From assembly GCF_037325665.1 (NCBI RefSeq), contig NC_090254.1, forward strand, positions 18,279,134-18,343,133: a DNA stretch of 64,000 bases. Direction: 5' to 3'. The notes under the pieces are model-generated. The model saw nothing but the letters and a program-made list of their open reading frames with translations, did no database searches and was not told the origin of the DNA. The position numbers and the translations under genes were made by a program. This DNA comes from Littorina saxatilis. Its lineage: Eukaryota; Mollusca; Gastropoda; Littorinimorpha; Littorinidae. Shown here in pieces: positions 24,591 through 36,837 of this stretch (position 1 is the stretch's first letter; the number at the start of each line of letters is the position of its first letter).

Positions 24591-27013
24591 TCAAACATCA
24601 TGAGAAGCATGCTTCAATTTGTGCGGAGCCATCTGTGCCGGGCCGAGGACGGCATGGTTACAACCATCGTGTGTGCAGTGGTAGTGGGTCTGCTTGCGAC
24701 TGTAGGCGCACATGGGGATTTCACAGCGCTGCAGAGCCCCAAACTTCTGGAAGCCGTTACTGCTAATGTTATCCATCTTGGCGTGGTATTTGCGGTGAGC
24801 CAGCACTTTGCTGGAATCGGCGCACACAAAGGTGCACTTCTGGCAATGGAAGTGCGAAGCTTTCTCAGAGAACTCGCAGTCTTGCCCGCATCCCACTGTG
24901 GCTCGGTACTGTTGGAACTCTTCTCCCATCAGTTTGTCCAGTCGCTCGTGTCGAAACTGGTGTTGGAGAATGCGGGATTTGTCACTGAAGCCGTAGCCAC
25001 ACTCACGCCTGACACAGTGGTAGTGCGTGACGGACTGGCGATAGGCGCAGCGCAGGTACCCGCAGTCGTTGCTGCAGTGGAACCGGATGAAACCGTCCGG
25101 AACTTTGCGGGTCACGGGTGGTGCAGGGGTGGAGGAAGGGATGGGAGCGCTCAGTTTCAGCTTCATCTGTTTAGCCAGCAGGCTGGCGTCATCGCTGGAG
25201 ACAAAGTCGTCATTTTTCGGCGCTGACCTCTTGCGACCTGAGCGGCGAGAGGTGGTGGGGCTGGAAGCGGCCGAGGTGCTGGCCATTAAACTGATGTCAG
25301 AAGTAGACAACATGTCGTCTTCATCTTCTCCATCATCTTCATTTCCATTGATGCTCTCATCCATTGCTGTGCTTTCGTCATCAGAATGAACAGCCCCTTC
25401 GTCGATGATGAGCGAACTTTCATCGTTCGTCTCCGATGCGCTTGTGACTGTGTTGTCCCCTTGCGTTAGAGACGCAAAATTGCTGACGCTGAGGTTGAGG
25501 GACGAAGACAGGCTGTCGTTGTCATCTTCCACCATCTCTTCTCCCCGACCTCCCACCCCTTCTTCAGCCCCCGCTTTTTCCGCCTGACTATCTTTGAGTT
25601 TTGCTTTCGACAGATCCAATCCCCCTTGTGACATCACTTGACCTGCAGCTTTGATTGCAGCAGCTGGCAGGAAAATGGGGGCTTGAATGTTGGCTTTGGA
25701 CGGGGACTGGGCGAGCTTCTTGAACTTGACACCGTGCTTGCTGATGTGGCTGCGCAGCCTGGCAGGGTCGGAGAAAGCCTGGTTACACTCCAGGCAGTGG
25801 TAGTGGTCCTTCTTCTTCAGCTTGCAGAATGGCCGGCCGCAACTAGCCTGCAGGGAGTAGTGCATGCTGCTACGCATGGCCGACCACGACGGCTGGGGCA
25901 TGCCGTTTGCAGACTTTTGCTGCAGGAGGACCGTTAAGGGCACAGCGCTGGTGACGGCACCAGTCACGCTTGAGATGACGTTTCCCGCAATAATGGGAAC
26001 CATGTTGGTAGCGGTGGAAGAGGCGGTACTGGTCGAAGCCATTGAGGCCATGACCGGAATTCCCGCCGTCATCAGATTGGCCGGAATGGTCAACGTGAGT
26101 CCGGAACTTAACGCTTGGCCCGCTGATGATACCATAGTGACAGTAGTGCCGGAAACTGAAGTACCCAGGGCAGACAGTGGATAGAAGGTTCCAGAAGCTT
26201 TGACCACGCTTTTGTCCAAGGCTGCAGCTGCAGGGGCAGGAATGATAGGAAAGTAGGTCTGGCCATCTGGACGTCGCAGCAGTTGGATGGGGGTAATGCG
26301 GGTGCCTGGCGACAGGGGGGTGGACGAGGCAACAGCAGAGGCAGAGGAGGAAGAAGAGGACGAGACATCAGAGTTGTGTTTCTTGTCGTGCTGCGTCATT
26401 GTACTGTGACGCACGAAGGAGTAATCGCAGCGGGGGCGCGTGCAGTGGTAGTGGCGGTTGGTGCCGTTGTTGTTGCAGTGGCTACGCCGGCAGTTGACGT
26501 TGCGGTCAAAGAACTCAAAGTGCTCCAGGATCTTCACGAAGCAGTGAAAATCCTTGGCGTGAAGGTTGAGAACATCGATCCTATCCGTAGCGGTGTGACA
26601 CCTGGGCCGCCCGCAGTGGTAGTGCAACTTGCCGCGATAGATGCACTGATCATTGGGACACTCTTCTTCAGCGTCAAACTTGCGGAATCCGTTGATGATC
26701 CTTTCATCCGCACCAGCCCCTTCTCCGTCCAGCGTCCTCTGACTGGATTCGCGGATTTCCTGCTCCGTCAATTCCACCTTGGGGACCGATGGAATGTCCA
26801 GCCGCGGGTATTTGGGGGGTCTGCCTCGACGGCGATGAGCAAGATCATCCATACGGACGGTCGTTCCCGCTCCACTCTGCACGCGGTAGTTCTTGCCAGC
26901 GGCAGCCCTGGCGAACTCGTGGATACGGTAGTGCTCCAGTCTGGCAAAGGTCTGGCCTTGATCTGCTACTGCGTGACTGCAGCCAGTCTGAAAAAATAGG
27001 CAAAGAGGGTTAG

Positions 27014-27062
<49 letters not shown>

Positions 27063-28009
27063 AAGAATACTGTTCTTTGCAAAGAGATAAAAGGAAGCAT
27101 TTACACAAAGCATTCGATTAACTAATTACATCAAAATAGGGAGTTCCCCTCATAAAATGCCATTCATCTCTTCTGGGACTTTTAAAAGTTGAGATTTGTT
27201 ATACTTTTCACACTTTGGTAATGTACGACAGTGAAACCCCCTTCAAGACCCCCAATATTTAAGACTCCCCCTTTTTAAGACCTTGATTTTTCCAGACTTT
27301 CTGTTCATACCGTCTGCAAATGTATCCCCATTTTAACTAAGACTCCCTCCTTTTTAAGACTAGATTTTCTCAGATTTGTTGAGGGGGGTTTCAAATCATC
27401 CAACATGTTCTTACAAAGTTGCAGTGGTAGTGCATTTCCTTGCGACAGAACTGGCAGTTGAGGTGAGGGCAGGCGATGTCACTATCATACTTGTCGTACA
27501 CCATGGGGGTGATGCGATCCTGCAGGTCGTGGAATCTGCACGTGACAAGAACATATTTTACGTGTAGTTGTTGTCTTTCATTTTAACAACAACAGACGCT
27601 TTAGATCATGCTAAGACACTAGACAAATGAAAACATGTTACATTAGTGTACTTGTAGTCTTCGATTCAAGTTCATGCAAAAACACATGTTCACACATGCA
27701 CGCACCACACACGCACGCACTCACGCACACACATGCACGCACCACACACGCACACACACAAACACACATACACACACAGACAGATGCAGGCACTTACTTG
27801 GCATGTTCTCTGACACCATCTTTAGAGCGGAAGAGAACCATGCAGCCTTGTATCTTGCAGTGGTAGTGGTCTTTGTACAGTAGCTGACACCTCGAGTTGC
27901 AAGGGTCGTTAGCTGTGTACCTGTAACCAGCATAAAAATAATGTTCAAATTGTAAACGTGTTTTGCACTGGCAACAGAGAAAAAGAATAGGTATGTACAT
28001 GCACATGTG

Positions 28010-28041
<32 letters not shown>

Positions 28042-31000
28042 CGGTGTGTGTGCGTATGTGTGTGTGTGTATGTGTGTGTGTTCTGTCTATCTGTATGACT
28101 GCCTGTTGCCTGTGATTGCATGTGTGTGAATGCATATGTCCATCTTTGTCAGTGCATGTCTGCTCAGTGGCAAAGTCACAAGTTCCGTCCCCATTCCTAC
28201 CCTGACAATCCCCAAAGAAATGCACACATACATCCTGAATTTAAATGGAACAGAAATATTTAACTACCTTCAAATCTTATTTTTTAACAAGAAGAGCAAA
28301 CGCTCGATCGAGTCACTTTCGCAGTTCTGAATATTATATGAGGCATCAGATGGACAGGAAGAAATTGCTATTCACAACACAATGAGTCACGTTCACATAA
28401 AATTTGAGCCCGGTCACTTTTATAGTTTCCGAGAAAAGCCCAATGTTAAGTTGTGTGTTGCCGAACAGAAAAGGCTAGTTATCTCCCTTGTTTTTCTGAC
28501 TCGATCGAGCGTTTGCTCTTCTTATTTTTCCTTTGACGCTGACCTGTGACCTTGAAAAAGGTCAAAGGTCAACGAAACCATCGTTAAAGTGTAGAGGTCA
28601 TTGGAGGTCACGACTAAACAAAATATGAGCCCGATCGCTTTGATAGTTTCCGAGAAAAGTCCAACGTTAAGTTGTGTGTTGCCGAACAGAAAAGGCTAGT
28701 TATCTCCCTTGTTTTTCTGATAACGTTCGTAAAAGGCTACAGATGTAAATACTTTGATGTAAAGAATAATCCTACAAAGTTTCAATCACATCCGATGAAC
28801 TTTGTCAAAGATATAAAATGTCTAATTTTTCCTTTGACGCTGACCTGTGACCTTGAAAAAGGTCAAAGGTCAACGAAACCATCGTTAAAGTGTAGAGGTC
28901 ATTGGAGGTCACGACTAAACAAAATATGAGCCCGATCGCTTTGATAGTTTCCGAGAAAAGTCCAACGTTAAGGTGGTGTCTACGGACGGCCGGCCAGCCG
29001 GACAGACTAACACTGACCGATTACATAGAGTCACTTTTTCTCAAGTGACTCAAAAACACACATAAGCTGAGCAAGACAAACATTCTTCTCAGTGAAAATA
29101 ATCAAATTTGCAAAGAAAATCAAATAACAAATCCACAAGACTTAGTTAGACCACCATAATAAAATTCTGACTAAACAAACAAACCACCAACCTGATCAAG
29201 TAGTTCTTCCATGTCTCATCCCTCTCTCGTTTCTCAGGGGCACCCGCCCTTTTCATGGGCGGTAGGAGGGTCATGGTGATAGATGACTCCTTGCCGCCAA
29301 CAGGGCTGGCGCCGTCCGTTCCAATCCCAGACTCTGCCACCGACTTCACCACCACCCCTTGTTTCAGCGCTTCTTCCGCCTCCTTACTGACGGGAATGGC
29401 AAGGTTGAGCGAATCATTGAGATTCTCGCTCTTCACTGTTTCAAGGTTTGCCGGCAAGGAGAACGGCAGAGGTGATGTGCCGGTGCTCTTGGTGACGGAT
29501 TGGGATTCCGTGTCGCTTTCACCCTCAGATTTGGGTTCCTGTTTGATGGTGATGGCTGGTGCTTTGTTCGCTGCTCCTGCACTACTGCTGGCGGTGGGTT
29601 TAGTCTGGGTGGAGGAGGGGGTCGTCAGTGCCAGAGGTTTAGCCTCCATGATAGCAGCAGCGGCGCTAGCGATAGGCAAAGTCTGGGCTCCGGCGGAAAC
29701 CACGGAAACGTTCGGTGCCAGAATTGCACCTCCGGCACCAATCTTAATGGGGATAGACATAGGCTGCATGAGTTGGCCTGCCACCACTGTTCGTGCCACC
29801 ATGGGTTCGCCGTAACTTCCGATGGGGATGGAGGTCAGGTTGACCTTTGTGCCCAGAGAGACGGCACCGGCGGGTATACCAGCGACAGCTGGTGCCAGAG
29901 GTCTGGGATTCTGCTGGCCTGAACGCTGAGCCGGTGCCGCAGACGGCTGGACTTGCGGACGCTGAGCTTGGCGGAAAGTGCGGTAGAGGTTTTCAAACTC
30001 TCGCCGCTCGTGTTTGCGCTTGTGTGAGTAGAGCTGAGCAGTGGAGTGGAGGACGTAGCAGCAACCTGTAACACGGGGAGGAGGAGGAGGATAATTTCAA
30101 CCAACAAATGTTGATGAACTCTGAAGATTAAACGAAGCTACCTGAACAACTGTGTACACCTTCCAGTTCTGTATATGCGCATACAAGGAAAAAATCAGCT
30201 TGATATGTATAATATCTTCATCATGATTGCCAAATATTACAGTTTTAAAATCTCCCAAAATCGCTGTATGCTGCCTGAATGGCGGGGTAAAAACGGTCAT
30301 ATACTTAAAAATTGACTCATGCAAAAATATGAGCGAACATGTGAGTTTCAGCCCATGAACAAAGGAGAAGAAGAAAGTTTTCTAAAAAAAAGTTATAATC
30401 CCTATCTCTCACCCCAAGTCTGTTATATGTATGATGTGGAAGTATCATGGCCTAATTTTTAAGGCCTCATTTAAACATCGATCTCATATTGTCAAGGTTT
30501 GATCTGGTAGTCTCCCCTCACACACACCACTCTGACTGTAATCAGGAATCTCATGCTTTATTCATTGTTTACCCTGCATAATGAAAACTAAAGTCAAATG
30601 GTAGATTTAAGTAGAATTATGATTCCAAACTGATTTAAAGATATATCCTCAGGGATAAAAAGACAAAGACTGAAAGGGATACAGTGATTTGTTGAAGTCA
30701 CCAAGACAAACTTCGTTCTCAAAACTCTTTGTCGCTTCCTCGGGAGACAAGCACAAAAAGCAACAGAATTTTTATGTGATTCCATTATTCACGTTATGAT
30801 GTCTTTTCAAACTTTATTTGGCTTTTGGCGTCAGAGATTTCACTTCCAACAAGAGGGTCAAAAGGAGACGTCTCGGTGTTTTTTTTTGTTTTTTTGATCG
30901 ATATTGTACCTGTATGTCTTTTATGCACAGTCGATCCCGTCCAAAGAGGACTAAGTAAGTAAGCAAGTATAAACGTAAAAGGAGGTACAGTGGAACCCCC

Positions 31001-34000
31001 CTTTTAAGACCCCCCAATTTAAGACTCCCTCCCTTTCAAGACCATGTTTTTTTAGACTTTTTGTTCATTACATCTGTAAAGTTACCCCCATTTTAAGACT
31101 CCCTCCTTTTTAAGACCTGATTTTCTCAGATTTTTGAAGGTCTTAAAAGGGGGGTTCCACTGTACGAGTGAACTAACCTGGCCTGATACAGTGGATGTGA
31201 TTGCTGACTTTGGAGAAGCGACAGCCTTGGAATGAACAGTGTTCATACTTCATGAACTTCTTGAAGCCATCGCGCCCCAGTATCTCATCCTTCTGGTGGT
31301 AGCTCTTGTGCTTTTCTGCAACAATCAAAGATTTTACGTTACTTCAACAACATTCAAAAAATATCATTCAGGGTTCATTCTGTGTTCCATTGCCTTTGGT
31401 TGACGCACAAGAAGACCTGTTTTGTGTAATGGTACAAAATCAAGTGCATGCAACATTGGAAACCTGCAAAGTTCGCACACAATTTTGTATTGTCTCCATA
31501 TTACATTTGTTGTTTATTTTAGTTTTTGAATGTGTCATAGTTAAATCAAACAACTTCTAGTTTAGCAACTCTATTGGAAACAGCAGCAATAATTTTTGTC
31601 CAAAATCACCGCAGTCCATGCTGTGCAGATTAATATTCAAGGAGGGAAACTTGAAGAACATTAGCCAAATGAACTCTCTAACCACTCACCATTGAAATGA
31701 AATGTGAATGACGTAAAGCAAAACAGTGACTGATTCAAGCAAAAAGTGCAGAAAACAAAGCTTCAATGTTACAGATGTAAGCAAACTAATTGGCATACGA
31801 AACATAGAACTACACAAGAGAATGTACATGAAGATCAACACTGGAAACATACATTTTCTTCTTTATTTGGTGTTTAACGTCGTTTTCAACCATTCAAGGT
31901 TATATCGCGACAGGGGAAGGGGGGAGATGGGATAGGGGAAAGGGGGGAGATGGGATAGAGCCACTTGTTAATTGTTTCTTGTTCACAAAAGCACTAATCA
32001 AAAAATTGCTCCAGGGGCTTGCAACGTAGTACAATACATGACCTTACTGGGAGAATGCAAGTTTCCAGTACAAAGGACGTAACATTTCTTACATACTGCT
32101 TGACTAAAATCTTTACAAAAATTGACTATATTCTATACAAGAAACACTTAACAAGGGTAAAAGGAGAAACAGAACCTGTTAGTAGCCTCTTACGACATGC
32201 TGGTTAGCATCGGGTAAATTCTTTCTCGTCCCAACCAATATGGGACTCCCCCTAACCCGCGGGGGGTGGATACATACAGGCACACAATTCACAACCATCA
32301 ACCCTCTCAATCCCTACTTCACAACGGCCCCGCCCCAACCCACCCCATACACACATACAGTGGTACCTATGATAGGAAATCTCTGATGACAGGTCACATC
32401 CCAATAAAGGACACCTGTTGGGAAGATACTAGATGGGGGGGAGGGGGGAGGGGGGGTGATGGGGGGGAGGGGGGAGGGGGGGTGGAGATGGGGGGGAGGG
32501 GGGGATGGGGGGGGCTTAATATCCTCTGGTGATATGCTAGAGAGCTGGTAAAAAAAGTAAGGACGGAAGGAGGATGATGAGGAGGGGTAGCCTTCTTTTG
32601 TCCCTTCATCTTTTATTTTCATTTCCTGCCTGTCATGACAGGACACCTGCAATGTAGGGACACTTTTCAGCCGGTCCCAAGGGTGTCCTTTCATCACAGG
32701 TACCACTGTACATCCTCCCCAAATCAAATAGCCCAACATCAAGGTAGTCCTTAACTGACCCCGAAGCCGACTACGCGAAGTCTTCCCAAAGTCGTTTAAC
32801 CCTAAACTCAGTGCTAAAGCTCTGTGCAGCCAGTTTCGCGAGGTGTACTTCACATAGTCGCCTTGGCCCACTTAAGGACAGGCTTCTGTTCACGCCCAAC
32901 ACTAACCCATGTCAGCTTTGTTCTTGAAGGTGAAGTTGCAGCTTGGGCGACGACAGTGGAAATGAGTCGTCCGCTGCCCGTAGAAGCTGCAAGTGGTCGT
33001 CCCACAATCCTCGGTGGCGCGGAATCTCTGGAAGCCTTCCTGGATGATGGCGGAGTCTTTGCGGTGATAATTGGCGTGCATCTGAACGTCAGACGTGCTG
33101 ATGTACACCTTGTCACAGCCCGCCTGAAATGAGGAACACAATACATGCAATGAAGAAAAGGATAAGGTGAATAAAAACGTTGAAGCATACAGTCTTCCAA
33201 CATCAAAATGTGAGGTTTTCCTTGGGAGGAAATGCCTGCTCCATGACAACCCCTATCAACCAGTTTTCCATGGTAAATGTAAAGATAATTAAGGTATTCC
33301 CATAACCATATTAATTTGATCGTAAGGGGGTGAAATGTTAAAGATCTCAACTTGTCTAGGGCCAGCTTTATAAGGACGGTGCCCATCTCCTCTCCGTCGC
33401 TGCCTTCGCCTTCCCCGGTCCTAAGTAGGGTCAGATACCCATTTCCAGCTGGGTGGACTGGAGAGCGCTCGTAAAAATCGGGTATTTGAACGACCTCCAG
33501 CGTGAGGCAAGCGCTGACTAACCACTGTGCCACTCCGGCTCTCCGGCTGTACAAGGGAAATGTTTAAACATCTAAACTTGCCACTGTACAGTATGACGCT
33601 TTTCACACCTTAATTAGATGAAATTACCTGTACACAGTGATAGTGGGTCTGTCGCTTGTTGTGAGCGCAGCTGCCGTACTTGACCGTGCAGTCGTCAAGG
33701 GGGGAGAAACGAAGAAAGCCATGCTGCAAAGACTCGTCACGCTTCTTGTGCCACTTGTAGTGACGTACCATCTCCTCCTTCTTGATGAAGACCTGATGAA
33801 AACACAACATCCTGCCTGAAGCGTGGGTGAAGAATCGGATACTGTATGCATTTTAATGCACAATTCAAGAACGCCCCCTTTAAGTGTGGACATTTTGTTT
33901 AGGCACAATCAAAAGCTACGCAATCTGAGGAGGTTTTGGCACAAAATCAAACTTCTTGTTCTTATTAAATAGAAGGAATTTAACCTGCAACTTTAAAAAT

Positions 34001-36107
34001 AAAGATCAAGTAGAGCCAATGCAGTGATGCATAGTTCATACAATATAAAATGAAGTTTTGAATTTTTTTTCCTCTGAATTTTTCCCCCCCTCTGAAACTT
34101 CATTTCTTAAGTACCTCTTAAATAAGCGGATACCAGGACCTTCTTCTTCTTCTTCAGCGTTCCAGAATGTTTCTGGTTACGTGTGAGCTCGTTTGCCCAT
34201 GTGGGTTCCCCACACTATACTCTGAGAGCATAGTCAGCTCACTCCGCTTTCGTTGAGTAGGCATGCTGGGTATTTTCGTGTTTCCATTACCCATCGAACT
34301 CCGACATGGATTACAGGATCTTTTCCATGCGCACTTGGTCTTGTGCTTGCGTGTACACACGAAGGGGGCTAAGTCACTAAGCAGGTCTGCACATAAGTTG
34401 ACCTGGGAGATCGGAAAAATCTCCACTCTTAACCCACCAGGCGGCAGCGACCAGGATTCGAACTCACGACCTCCCGATTAGGAGGCCGACGTCTTACCAC
34501 CACGACACTGCGCCCGAGGAGTAGGCAGCCGGGGTTATGCTTACCTTAAAGTTGCAGTCATGGCAATGGTAGTGATCCCTGTAGCCCAGGTCACGACAAT
34601 GGTTACCCCCGCAGTCTGCACCGCTGTGGAACCTCAACACAAATATAAGGACGTACATTACTTCAGCTGTTCTATTAACACACTTTTATGAACAAAAGAA
34701 ATTACTGACAGAATGTCAGAACAAGTAGGATATTTAGTATACTGAATCCTACACCAAAAATGAAAGTGAAAAGAATTTAGTACAGTGGAACCCCCCTTTT
34801 AAGACCTCCAAAAATCTTAGAAAATCAGGTCTTATAAAGGAGGGAGTCTTAAAATGGGGGTACATTTACAGAGGTTAAGAACAGAATTAAGTCTTCTTCT
34901 TCTTCTTCTGCGTTCGTGGGCTGAAACTCCCACGTACACTCGAGTTTTTTGCACGAGTGGAATTTTACGTGCATGACCGTTTTTTACCCCGCCATTTGGG
35001 CAGCCATACGCCGTTTTCGGAGGAAGCAGCATGCTGGGTATTTTCGTGTTTCTATAACCCACCGAACTCTGACATGGATTACCGGATCTTTTTCGTGCGC
35101 ACTTGGTCTTGTGCTTGCGTATACACACGGGGGTGTTCGGACACCGAGGAGAGTCTGCACACAAAGTTGACTCTGAGAAATAAATCTCTCGCCGAACGTG
35201 GGGACGAACTCACGCTGACAGCGGCCAACTGGACACAAATCCAGCGCGCTACCGACTGAGCTACATCCCCGCCCATGAATTAAGTCTAAACAAAACCCCA
35301 AGGTCTCAAAAAGGAGGGTTTCTAAAATTAGGAGGGGGGGGTGGGTAGGGGGTCTTAAAAGGGGGGTTCTACTGTACCTGCATGTGCACTGGTGTACAAG
35401 CATGCCCTCGTGCACCCACAGACACTGTCTGTCTGCCTGTCCGTGTCTGTCTCATTTTGTTATCTTCCAAAGATCAGGATAATGCTTTCCTGTAAAAGGG
35501 TTTCACTCTCTGTCCCACACCTCTGATGCCAAAACGCCCCTAAATATGTAACCGAGTGCTGGAACACCACAATCACCTTTGGAGGCAAAGCTCAGTCAAG
35601 CAGGATTGAGAATTTTTGAGCTAATTTCTTAGCCCTATAAAAACTGTTATGGGTACGCAAAGGTTCCCAAGAACATACACAGAGACAGCTAAAGCCAGTC
35701 CCTATCACAAACAGAACTCTACAATTCATAGGTGTGAGCGACGTAGAAGAAACGCCGAGCTATAAATAGCTCACGCTCTGACGCAGTAGTCTCCCTGTCA
35801 GTGTCACACATATGCATAATTATGTTGAAACTCATAAGTTAGAAATGCAAAAAATCCTCTCTTAATTAATCTGTTCAAAATATCGCAGATGCGGATGTTT
35901 TTGTGTGTGTATGCCCAACTCACTTCTTGATGTATTTACTGTAGTCTGAAGACGACACTTTCTGATGAAAGCCAGTGTTTCCAAAGGAATGCTTGAGGGA
36001 AGGCTTGACGTTGTGAAATTTGAATTTGGTTGAATTCCCATTTGGTTTCTTGAGTTGACCTGCATCTGTGCTGACAAGTCCTAAGGCTGAGATGGAATTC
36101 GAAATAC
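24591..36107 (-). CDS. CASZ1: Castor zinc finger transcription factor, C-terminal part in 9 exons (5' end not identified)
   Basis: Exons on the minus strand are 36107-35924, 34632-34545, 33792-33628, 33123-32907, 31315-31178, 30065-29192, 27920-27798, 27535-27415 and 26987-24591 (TGA at 24593-24591). All borders are GT-AG; the summed length is 2 + 3x1435 nt, so the frame is continuous. Twelve castor-type zinc fingers are visible, each with a Cys pair 5 residues apart, an HYHC or HFHC core and a final His pair. Near-identical matches to vertebrate CASZ1 include [33 protein letters not shown] and HKRKHERR. Exon 30065-29192 is mostly Ser/Thr/Ala-rich linker with the SUMO-like motif TIKQEPKSE. 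The last exon has an AT-hook-like RRGRPPK near its start, a GLDLSK motif resembling a CtBP-binding site, an acidic Ser-rich stretch, and the last three fingers. Castor proteins are nuclear DNA-binding factors of neuroblast timing (Drosophila) and heart, vessel and retina development (vertebrates). The N-terminus and promoter are not placed. Confidence 0.95.
27014..27060. repeat. (GAT)n microsatellite
   Basis: About 15 GAT units, beginning 27 bp upstream (on the minus strand) of the acceptor of the last CASZ1 exon. Confidence 0.95.
27229..27395. mobile_element. Diverged mariner-type MITE (CAGTGGAACC family)
   Basis: Starts ACAGTGAAACCCCCTTCAAG and has the AAGACTCCC and GATTTTCTCAGATTTG blocks of the family; the right end (GGGGGGTTTCAAA) is changed. 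It is immediately downstream, on the minus strand, of CASZ1 exon 27535-27415. Confidence 0.55.
28012..28080. repeat. (TG)n microsatellite, interrupted
   Basis: TG repeats broken by CCGG, CG and TATG, in a CASZ1 intron. Confidence 0.9.
28286..29053 (+). repeat. AAGAAGAGCAAACGCTCG repeat family, rearranged copy
   Basis: The copy begins AAGAAGAGCAAACGCTCGAT and ends CTCAAGTGACTCAAAA like the full 551-bp copies at 36.2 and 62.6 kb. In its middle, part of the unit is repeated after an inverted start segment (TCGATCGAGCGTTTGCTCTT), so it is a composite of two. It contains two copies of a palindromic DR1 pair. Confidence 0.85.
28540..28571. promoter_or_regulatory. Palindromic pair of DR1 nuclear-receptor motifs
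   Basis: TGACCT-G-TGACCT is followed after TGAAAA by AGGTCA-A-AGGTCA: two direct repeats of the half-site with 1-bp spacing, in opposite orientation. DR1 is the classic site for HNF4 and RXR-type receptors. Other copies lie at 28841-28872, 36561-36592 and 62836-62867. Binding is not shown. Confidence 0.5.
30268..30377 (+). repeat. Core-body SINE fragment
   Basis: Reads in the opposite orientation to the other copies: GCTGCCTGAATGGCGGGGTA to AGTTTCAGCCCATGAACAAA, with a GAAGAAG tail. Only the 3' part of the body is present, so the copy is 5'-truncated. Confidence 0.7.
30988..31162. mobile_element. Mariner-type MITE (CAGTGGAACC family), intact
   Basis: 175 bp between TA dinucleotides. Left CAGTGGAACCCCCCTTTTAA and right its inverse, each arm extending well beyond 20 bp, so the whole unit is close to a palindrome. 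TA duplication and CAGT start indicate Tc1/mariner mobilisation. Only 15 bp from CASZ1 exon 31315-31178. Confidence 0.85.
31853..32270 (-). repeat. SINE-like repeat ending in AACACCAAATAAAGAA
   Basis: Read on the minus strand it ends ACGTTAAACACCAAATAAAG. A second, similar copy lies at 62.1-62.5 kb. The start (GGGGGAGTCCCATATTGG on the minus strand) and the CGTAAGAGGCTACTAACAGG segment are shared in part. Its head is not clearly tRNA-like to me. Confidence 0.65.
32358..32708. mobile_element. Mariner-type MITE with TIR CAGTGGTACCT
   Basis: TA-CAGTGGTACCTATGATAGG at the left is mirrored by CATCACAGGTACCACTG-TA at the right. The interior has GGACACCTGTTGGGAAG and a long GGGGGGA tract. A different subfamily from the CAGTGGAACC elements. 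Confidence 0.75.
34139..34515 (-). repeat. Core-body SINE with head type 1, third copy
   Basis: Body GCATGCTGGGTATTTTCGTG to GTGTACACACGAAGGGGGCT, and head (inverse of GGAGGTCGTGAGTTCGAATC) ending GGCGCAGTGTCGTGGTGGTA. The 3' side differs from the other copies around 34160-34250. It is 30 bp from CASZ1 exon 34632-34545. Confidence 0.8.
34783..35374. mobile_element. Mariner-type MITE split by a SINE
   Basis: The left end TA-CAGTGGAACCCCCCTTTT and right end GGGGGGTTCTACTG-TA belong to the CAGTGGAACC family. A complete SINE with perfect target duplications separates the halves. Confidence 0.85.
34895..35276 (-). repeat. Core-body SINE with head type 2, inside a MITE
   Basis: On the minus strand the head GGGGATGTAGCTCAGTCGGT with a GAGTTCGTCCCC B box resembles a tRNA gene different from that of head type 1, while the body is the same. 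The 11-bp duplication GAATTAAGTCT (34884-34894, 35277-35287) is exact. Confidence 0.9.
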
Positions 36108-36229
36108 CTGCAATAGTTAGAAAACATTGTCAGACATAAATAGAATTTCTCAGCCTCAAAAACCAATCAAAGAGGTCAAAGCAATCTACACAAGAGAATG
36201 AAGGATCAAAAAGATAAGAGAAAAAAGAC

Positions 36230-36784
36230 AAGAAGAGCAAACGCTCGATCGAGTCACTTTCGCAGTTCTGAATATTATATGAGGCATCAGATGGACAGGA
36301 AGAAATTGCTATTCACAACACAATGAGTCACGTTCACATAAAATTTGAGCCCGGTCACTTTTATAGTTTCCGAGAAAAGCCCAACGTTAAGTTGTGTGTT
36401 GCCGAACAGAAAAGGCTAGTTATCTCCCTTGTTTTTCTGATAACGTTCGTAAAAGGCTACAGATGTAAATACTTTGATGTAAAGAATAATCCTACAAAGT
36501 TTCAATCACATCCGATGAACTTTGTCAAAGATATAAAATGTCTAATTTTTCCTTTGACGCTGACCTGTGACCTTGAAAAAGGTCAAAGGTCAACGAAACC
36601 ATCGTTAAAGTGTAGAGGTCATTGGAGGTCACGACTAAACAAAATATGAGCCCGATCGCTTTGATAGTTTCCGAGAAAAGTCCAACGTTAAGGTGGTGTC
36701 TACGGACGGCCGGCCGGACGGCCGGCCGGACAGACTAACACTGACCGATTACATAGAGTCACTTTTTCTCAAGTGACTCAAAAA
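36230..36784 (+). repeat. AAGAAGAGCAAACGCTCG repeat family, full copy
   Basis: About 551 bp from AAGAAGAGCAAACGCTCGAT to AAGTGACTCAAAAA. The 3' end forms a hairpin (AGTCACTT-TTTCTC-AAGTGACT) and the 5' end contains GAGC-AAAC-GCTC and CTCGATCGAG. An open frame of 108 codons (36323-36649, starting [12 protein letters not shown]) is identical in translation to that of the copy at 62.6-63.2 kb. No known domain recognised. Confidence 0.85.
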
Positions 36785-36837
36785 GAAAATACAAAGGAAA
36801 GAAAAACTTAGTGACAATGAAAGAATATCCAGTACAG

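Noticed and set aside
26283-26999. 238-codon plus-strand frame opposite the last CASZ1 exon
   Set aside because: Shadow of the finger-coding frame; no family resemblance.
29255-29815. 186-codon plus-strand frame opposite CASZ1
   Set aside because: It is the shadow of the CASZ1 linker exon on the other strand.
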